Shown: positions 59,475 to 64,000 of the stretch, in pieces | Layout: the number at the start of each line of letters is the position of its first letter | Position numbering within the stretch: the first letter of the stretch is position 1 | NCBI GenBank assembly: GCA_001411745.2 | Contig: LIQB01000008.1 | Coordinates: 62,001-126,000 of the forward strand | DNA: 64,000 nt | Direction of reading: 5' to 3' | Source: Psychrobacter glacincola | GTDB taxonomy: Bacteria > Pseudomonadota > Gammaproteobacteria > Pseudomonadales > Moraxellaceae | The notes under the pieces: model-generated | Database searches by the model: none | Told to the model about the DNA's origin: nothing | The model's input: the letters and a program-made list of their open reading frames with translations, nothing else | Translations under genes and position numbers: made by a program

Positions 59475-60935
59475 CTACTCCTCGATTAGCGCATTGATAA
59501 GGGTTTCCATTTGCATGGAACGAGAACCTTTAAACAGCACCGTACAAGGCTGCGCCTGCTGCGCTTGCAAATACGGCTTCAAATACGCCAATAAACTGTC
59601 TTTATCGGTAAACGCATGGGCATTGATGTCAGAAACTTCTTGTGCACCCGCCACGGTAAAAGGCGCGTATTCACCAACACACAGCAGCACATTGATGCCC
59701 GTTGTCGCGATCGTACGACCCAAGCTTTGATGCTCGCTGACCGCCGCCTCTCCCAGTTCTGCGATATCGCCCAGCACCATGACTTGCGTGCCTGTTTGCG
59801 CCGCCAGTACTTTTGCTGCCGCTCGCACCGAATGCGGATTGGCATTATAAGTATCATCAATCAGTCGATGCATGCCTAACAGCTGACTGTTCAAGCGCCC
59901 CTTAGCAGGACGTGCATTTTCAAGCCCGACAACGATATCACTAACATCGATATTTAGTGCATGAGCACAAGCAGCAGCGGCTAAAGCATTATTGACATTG
60001 TGCTCGCCCGCTAGTGGCAAGTTGATATCATGGACTTGATTGCCGATATGCAGCTTAAATTCACTGCGCTCAGGCTCGACATCTAAATGGCTGGCACTGA
60101 CATCAGTATTACCAAAACCAATCACGTGTGACGTATGCTTTTCAGCGATACGACGTAATTGATTGGTAAAATCATCTTTATCAGGAACGATCGCAAATTG
60201 GCTGTCATTCAAGGTATGGTAAATCTCAGCCTTGGTTTGGCAAATCCCTTCACGGCTACCAAACTCACCCAAATGCGCCGTACCAATATTTAAAATACAC
60301 GCGACATCTGGCTTTACAATCTCGGTAGTATAAGCAATTTCGCCAATATGGTTTGCGCCAAGCTCTAGAATGGCATAACGATGATGGTCGGATAATTCAA
60401 GCAACATCATCGGCACACCCAAGTCATTATTTAGGTTACCACGGGTAATCAATGTCGGTGCTAGTCTGCCAAAGATACTACCGAGCATCTCTTTACAGGT
60501 GGTCTTACCACTAGAGCCAGTAATAGCAATGACGGTTAAATTTTGATGCTGTTGACGACGATACGCAGCCAATTGTCCTAGCGCCAAACGGGTGTCGCTC
60601 ACCACTAACTGCGGAATGCTATTTGCATAAGCCGTAGCAATAGGGCGAGCGACGATAGCCGCAACCGCACCTTGCGCGATGGCCGTATCGATATAATCGT
60701 GACCATCAAAATTATCACCCGATAACGCTAAAAATATATCACCAGGTTTTATCGTACGGGTATCGGTGGCGATACGAGTGCTCATTACATCATTTACTGA
60801 ATTGTTTTCTGAGTCGGATTGCCCTTCACTCAGCTGCCAATGCCCATCGAGTACTGCGGTTGCTGCGAGCAGATTGTCTGCTTGCCAAACATACAGCCCT
60901 TGCGACTGAATGCTGTTATCGTTGTCGGCTGTCAT
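59475..60935 (-). CDS. murF: UDP-MurNAc-tripeptide--D-Ala-D-Ala ligase
   Basis: Mur ligase that attaches D-Ala-D-Ala, 486 residues. The N-terminal domain carries STRIATDTRTIKPGDIFLALSGDNFDGHDYI, the ATP loop is AITGSSGKTTCKEMLGSI (about 140), MMLELSDHHRYAILELGANHIGEIAYT is the Mg/peptide region, and the C-terminal domain has LIDDTYNANPHSVRAA and VMVLGDIAELG. It begins after AAGG with ATG at 60935. The spacer toward murE is unusually long and contains a transposon-like element. Confidence 0.97.
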   Translation of the reverse strand: MTADNDNSIQSQGLYVWQADNLLAATAVLDGHWQLSEGQSDSENNSVNDVMSTRIATDTRTIKPGDIFLALSGDNFDGHDYIDTAIAQGAVAAIVARPIATAYANSIPQLVVSDTRLALGQLAAYRRQQHQNLTVIAITGSSGKTTCKEMLGSIFGRLAPTLITRGNLNNDLGVPMMLLELSDHHRYAILELGANHIGEIAYTTEIVKPDVACILNIGTAHLGEFGSREGICQTKAEIYHTLNDSQFAIVPDKDDFTNQLRRIAEKHTSHVIGFGNTDVSASHLDVEPERSEFKLHIGNQVHDINLPLAGEHNVNNALAAAACAHALNIDVSDIVVGLENARPAKGRLNSQLLGMHRLIDDTYNANPHSVRAAAKVLAAQTGTQVMVLGDIAELGEAAVSEHQSLGRTIATTGINVLLCVGEYAPFTVAGAQEVSDINAHAFTDKDSLLAYLKPYLQAQQAQPCTVLFKGSRSMQMETLINALIEE

Positions 60936-60987
60936 AATGATTACCTTATATATGATGACTACTTATTTATTTTTTATAGTTAACGAC

Positions 60988-61161
60988 TAGGGCGTGTCCT
61001 CAATTCAATCGATTATTATCTAAATGGACTAAAAATGGCTAAATTTTGCCAAACATCGTCAAATAGCTTATTAATATCTCGATATTATTTGCGCTACTTT
61101 CCTTGTTTGACGGCAATTTATTTCATTTTTACCCCCATCTTTAAAATGAGGACACGCCCTA
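60988..61161. mobile_element. Non-autonomous MITE-like element in the murE-murF spacer
   Basis: GGGCGTGTCCTCA at 60,990-61,002 and its exact complement TGAGGACACGCCC at 61,147-61,159 are 13-bp terminal inverted repeats of a 170-bp element flanked by TA on both sides, as expected for a TA target duplication (IS630/mariner-like or certain IS5 groups). The interior has no reading frame of useful length and is AT-rich. A related solo end lies at 57,109. The copy is intact at both ends. Confidence 0.85.
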
Positions 61162-61218
61162 ATACTTTTTAGATAGCATGAAAAACTGACTGTAAGCGCT
61201 ATTATTTATCTATAAATG

Positions 61219-62958
61219 CTATACACGCCCTGCTTGTTTTAAGGCGTTTTGCAAAATAACACTATCGTCAAAATCATAACGAACATGGTTAATTTCTTGA
61301 TAGGTTTCATGACCCTTGCCAGCGATAACGACAATATCATCAGCCGCTGCTTGATTGACCGCATACTCAATCGCTGCTTGGCGCGCAGGTTCGATATGGG
61401 TACGCTGATATTGCTCAGCGCTCATTCCTGCCTGCATATCTTGCAATATCGCATTGGGGTCTTCGGTGCGTGGATTGTCTGCCGTTAACACGACTTTATC
61501 CGCGCCTGCCAATCCTGCTTGCGCCATCAAAGGACGTTTGCCCGCATCACGGTCGCCACCGCAGCCAAACACTGCCCATAGTTGGCCTTTACAATGGGTC
61601 TTTAGGCTGGCAAGCACTTGGCTTAAGGCATCTGGCGTATGCGCATAATCAACGATAAAGCAGCCATCATTAGACTGCACACGCTGCATACGCCCAACCG
61701 CACCTTGTAGCTGCGGCACCACTGCGGTAACACGCTCAAGGCTAATGCCTAAAGCGACGGCAGCTGCCATTGCGGCAAGTAAGTTGGCAACGTTAAAACG
61801 CCCGAGTAATGGGCTGACGATATTAATGCTATTGGTTTCTTTGTTTTGAAAATCAGCATTATCAAATTCACTGTTACCAAAATCAGTATGCAGCGCAATC
61901 TCAACACCGTGCAAACTTGGCTTGATTTCAGCGGCAACAAAGGTCGCAGATTTTGATGACTCTAAACTGTACGTCCAGACCGTTAAATCACTGGCATGTG
62001 CGGTGTCGAGCATAATCTGGGCATGTTCATCATCGATATTGATAATGGCGTGAGTCAAATCTGGAAAATGCGCTTTATCAAACAGTCTAGCTTTTGCTGC
62101 TGCATACTCTGTCATATCGGCATGATAGTCTAAGTGGTCACGGCTTAAATTGGTATAAATCGCCACCGACACTGGCATACCTTGTAAACGCTGCTGATCC
62201 AAACCATGTGAGCTGGCTTCCAATGCCAATAACTCAGCATTCTCTGTACCCATTTGATATAAAAATTGCTGAACTGCTAAAGCATCGCCCGTGGTATGGC
62301 TGGCTTGCACCAAAGCACCAAGCCTGCCATTACCTGCTGTGCCCATGACTGCGCTGCTCATACCTGTCAGCTGCGTCAATTGCGCCACCAATTGACTGAT
62401 GGTGGTTTTGCCATTGGTGCCCGTCACCGCGACCACCGTTGGCAAGGTCACGGGCTGCTGATACTGCAAACGTGCTTGAATGAGTGTCCCTAAAAAATCA
62501 CGAATATTGGGCACATGTAAAACGGGGCAAGACAGTGCTGCTAATTGCTGCTGCGCTTTAGCAGTACTATCATTTGGTAAAGTGATATCGGCATGATTTG
62601 ATACACTAGTCGTGTTAAGTAAAGCCGTGGGATCTATTTCTGATAGGATAAAAGCCGCATGTTCAGCGGCTTGATAGAGGTAGTCACGGCTTTTTTGACA
62701 GTTTGGTATGTGGCTTTTTAATAACACAAACACATCATTCGGCTCTAGCTGACGACTGTCTAAACGAAACTGCAGGAATGGAATATCAAGAAACGAATTC
62801 ATTGGTTTTGAATCCGCCCCAATCAAAGTCGTCTGAGTCGATAGTTTTTGCAACGCCTGCTCTATACCTACACCATGCCTGCTATTGCTACTACTAGATT
62901 CAGTCAGCTGCTGCAAGGTGACTGGGGTGATGCTTGGCGACGAGGGTGACAGGGTCAT
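61219..62958 (-). CDS. murE: UDP-MurNAc-tripeptide synthetase (meso-DAP adding)
   Basis: Adds meso-diaminopimelate to UDP-MurNAc-L-Ala-D-Glu. The P-loop is VVAVTGTNGKTTISQLV (about 183), followed by ALEASSHGLDQQRL and LSRDHLDYHADMTEYAAAKARLF, and the DNPR motif that selects meso-DAP is in VLTADNPRTEDPN. At 579 residues it is about 80 longer than E. coli MurE; the extra residues are mainly N-terminal, with a Ser/Gln-rich start and inserts within the first domain (around 105-135), plus an Asn/Asp-rich insert near 350. I start at ATG 62958, AGGA seven bases upstream; TTG 62964 is an alternative. Confidence 0.96.
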   Translation of the reverse strand: MTLSPSSPSITPVTLQQLTESSSSNSRHGVGIEQALQKLSTQTTLIGADSKPMNSFLDIPFLQFRLDSRQLEPNDVFVLLKSHIPNCQKSRDYLYQAAEHAAFILSEIDPTALLNTTSVSNHADITLPNDSTAKAQQQLAALSCPVLHVPNIRDFLGTLIQARLQYQQPVTLPTVVAVTGTNGKTTISQLVAQLTQLTGMSSAVMGTAGNGRLGALVQASHTTGDALAVQQFLYQMGTENAELLALEASSHGLDQQRLQGMPVSVAIYTNLSRDHLDYHADMTEYAAAKARLFDKAHFPDLTHAIINIDDEHAQIMLDTAHASDLTVWTYSLESSKSATFVAAEIKPSLHGVEIALHTDFGNSEFDNADFQNKETNSINIVSPLLGRFNVANLLAAMAAAVALGISLERVTAVVPQLQGAVGRMQRVQSNDGCFIVDYAHTPDALSQVLASLKTHCKGQLWAVFGCGGDRDAGKRPLMAQAGLAGADKVVLTADNPRTEDPNAILQDMQAGMSAEQYQRTHIEPARQAAIEYAVNQAAADDIVVIAGKGHETYQEINHVRYDFDDSVILQNALKQAGRV

Positions 62959-63029
62959 TGGCAAATCCTATACGGTTAAAACACATCAAATAGTTAAAAA
63001 CTGAACATTAAAAAAACTTACGTTTAAGC

Positions 63030-64000
63030 CTATAGATCTTCCGTTTTTAACGGCTTATCTAAGGGTACATTGTATAAACGCAGCGCCTCTTTCATGACAT
63101 TATGAAAGACTGGCGCGACTGTTAAACCAGCATAAATCTGACCACGCGGGTCTTCGATGAGCATCACGCCGACCAGCCTAGGGTTGGACGCTGGTGCCAT
63201 ACCCGCAAAAACGTTGCGGTACTGGTCAGTATAGTAGCCACCTTTCGGATTTATACGGCGCGACGTCCCTGTTTTACCAGCGACGCGATACCCGTCAATC
63301 GCAGCACCTTTAGCCGTACCACCCGGTTCGGTGACACTTTCCATCATTTGTACGATAGACATCGCTTGCTCGTGTGCCATGATACGCTTGCTTGGCTGCG
63401 GCTTGTCATCTTTAATGAGGGTCAATGGGTGCATCACACCGCCTGCCGCCAGCGCCGAATAAGCCTGCGCGACCTGAGCCAGTGTTACCTGTAGACCATA
63501 ACCATAACTGACCGTTGCACGTCTTGACGTTTCTTTTTCTTTTGGCGTGACAACCAGCCCACTACCTTCCCCTGGGAACTGTAGCGGTGTCTTTGAACCA
63601 AAACCAAATTGCTTTTGCATATTGGTAATGCCATCAGCGGGTAAAGACAAAGCAATCTTAGTCGAGGCGACGTTACTAGATTTCTGTAATAGCGTTGCCA
63701 TCGTAATCCGCCCTAAATTATTATGGTCACGAATGGTATAACCACGGACACGAATAGAGCCAGGATTGGTATCGATTAAGGTAGTGGCGGTATATTTTCC
63801 TGAATCTAAAGCCGCTGCAACGGTGAATGGCTTCATGACTGAACCGGGTTCAAAGACATCGAGCAGCGCACGGTTACGTTGGTTTTCACCAGTCATCTCA
63901 TTCAGGTTATTAGAATTAAAAGATGGCCATGTTGACAAGGCAAGCACTTCACCCGTTTGCACATCAACAATCATGCCTGTTGACCAGCGCGCTTTTTGCA
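63030..64000 (-). CDS. ftsI: Penicillin-binding protein 3 (FtsI), 5' end outside window
   Basis: Septal transpeptidase. The frame stays open to the window edge (RWSTGMIVDVQTGEVLAL reads through the first internal Met), so the N-terminus and membrane anchor are missing. All three active-site motifs are present: SVMK in FEPGSVMKPFT, SSN in LQKSSNVASTKIAL, and KTGT in RVAGKTGTSRR. GYGLQVTLAQVAQAYSALAAGG is also typical. It partners FtsW, which is encoded at 35.3 kb. The stop lies 71 bases before murE. Confidence 0.96.
   Translation of the reverse strand, partial: QKARWSTGMIVDVQTGEVLALSTWPSFNSNNLNEMTGENQRNRALLDVFEPGSVMKPFTVAAALDSGKYTATTLIDTNPGSIRVRGYTIRDHNNLGRITMATLLQKSSNVASTKIALSLPADGITNMQKQFGFGSKTPLQFPGEGSGLVVTPKEKETSRRATVSYGYGLQVTLAQVAQAYSALAAGGVMHPLTLIKDDKPQPSKRIMAHEQAMSIVQMMESVTEPGGTAKGAAIDGYRVAGKTGTSRRINPKGGYYTDQYRNVFAGMAPASNPRLVGVMLIEDPRGQIYAGLTVAPVFHNVMKEALRLYNVPLDKPLKTEDL

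Overview
The window reads as a chromosomal segment of a gammaproteobacterium of the Moraxellaceae, most likely Psychrobacter. The evidence is an Acinetobacter-type BfmR/BfmS two-component pair, a Moraxellaceae-style split division/cell-wall (dcw) cluster, a divergent znuA / zur-znuC-znuB locus, AT-rich spacers and moderate-GC genes. The assignment rests on recognising protein sequences by eye; no database was searched.

Layout. 1-3.7 kb: truncated zinc alcohol dehydrogenase, an NRDE/TANGO2 protein and a DUF4139 exported protein. 4-8.8 kb: lgt-thyA-folA, then a small structured locus with a 43-codon gene, then uvrC. 8.9-11.5 kb: a DUF3360 membrane protein and a DUF4442 hotdog protein. 11.8-14.2 kb: rpsP-rimM-trmD-rplS operon. 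14.4-19.4 kb: an EnvZ-like kinase with no adjacent OmpR, an unreported-looking 59-aa membrane peptide gene, and bfmS/bfmR. 20-28.2 kb: complete F1Fo ATP synthase operon atpBEFHAGDC, with atpI set apart upstream. 28.5-32 kb: zinc uptake genes around a near-perfect Zur operator. 32.2-35.2 kb: cpdA, dksA, gluQ. 35.3-38.3 kb: murD-ftsW. 38.9-43.6 kb: a SulP transporter with a universal stress protein, then glnK-amtB. 43.7-45.8 kb: small exported and hypothetical proteins, a secreted nuclease and tRNA-Ser(GGA). 46-54.5 kb: an accessory catabolic cluster. 54.6-58.1 kb: ydcF-like gene, cardiolipin synthase, rlmA. 58.3-64 kb: ftsI-murE-murF-mraY.

Most of the window is housekeeping: cell-envelope synthesis (lgt, murDEF, mraY, ftsI, ftsW, cls), translation (rpsP, rplS, trmD, rimM, gluQ, rlmA), energy (atp), folate/thymidylate and repair. 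The most accessory part is 46-54.5 kb. It holds a divergent LysR regulator with a 27-bp palindromic operator candidate, a RidA protein, an aldehyde dehydrogenase, an M19-dipeptidase-like protein that seems to have lost part of its metal site, a BCCT transporter preceded by four 15-bp tandem repeats, a 579-aa protein I cannot place, and a DUF3726-like protein translationally coupled to it. I infer uptake and breakdown of a small (quaternary?) amine. This is the best candidate here for an undescribed pathway.

A second item is a 170-bp non-coding transposon-like element (13-bp perfect terminal inverted repeats, TA duplication) inside the murE-murF spacer, with a lone end of the same element near 57.1 kb. 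No CRISPR array, rRNA operon, complete insertion sequence or prophage was seen.
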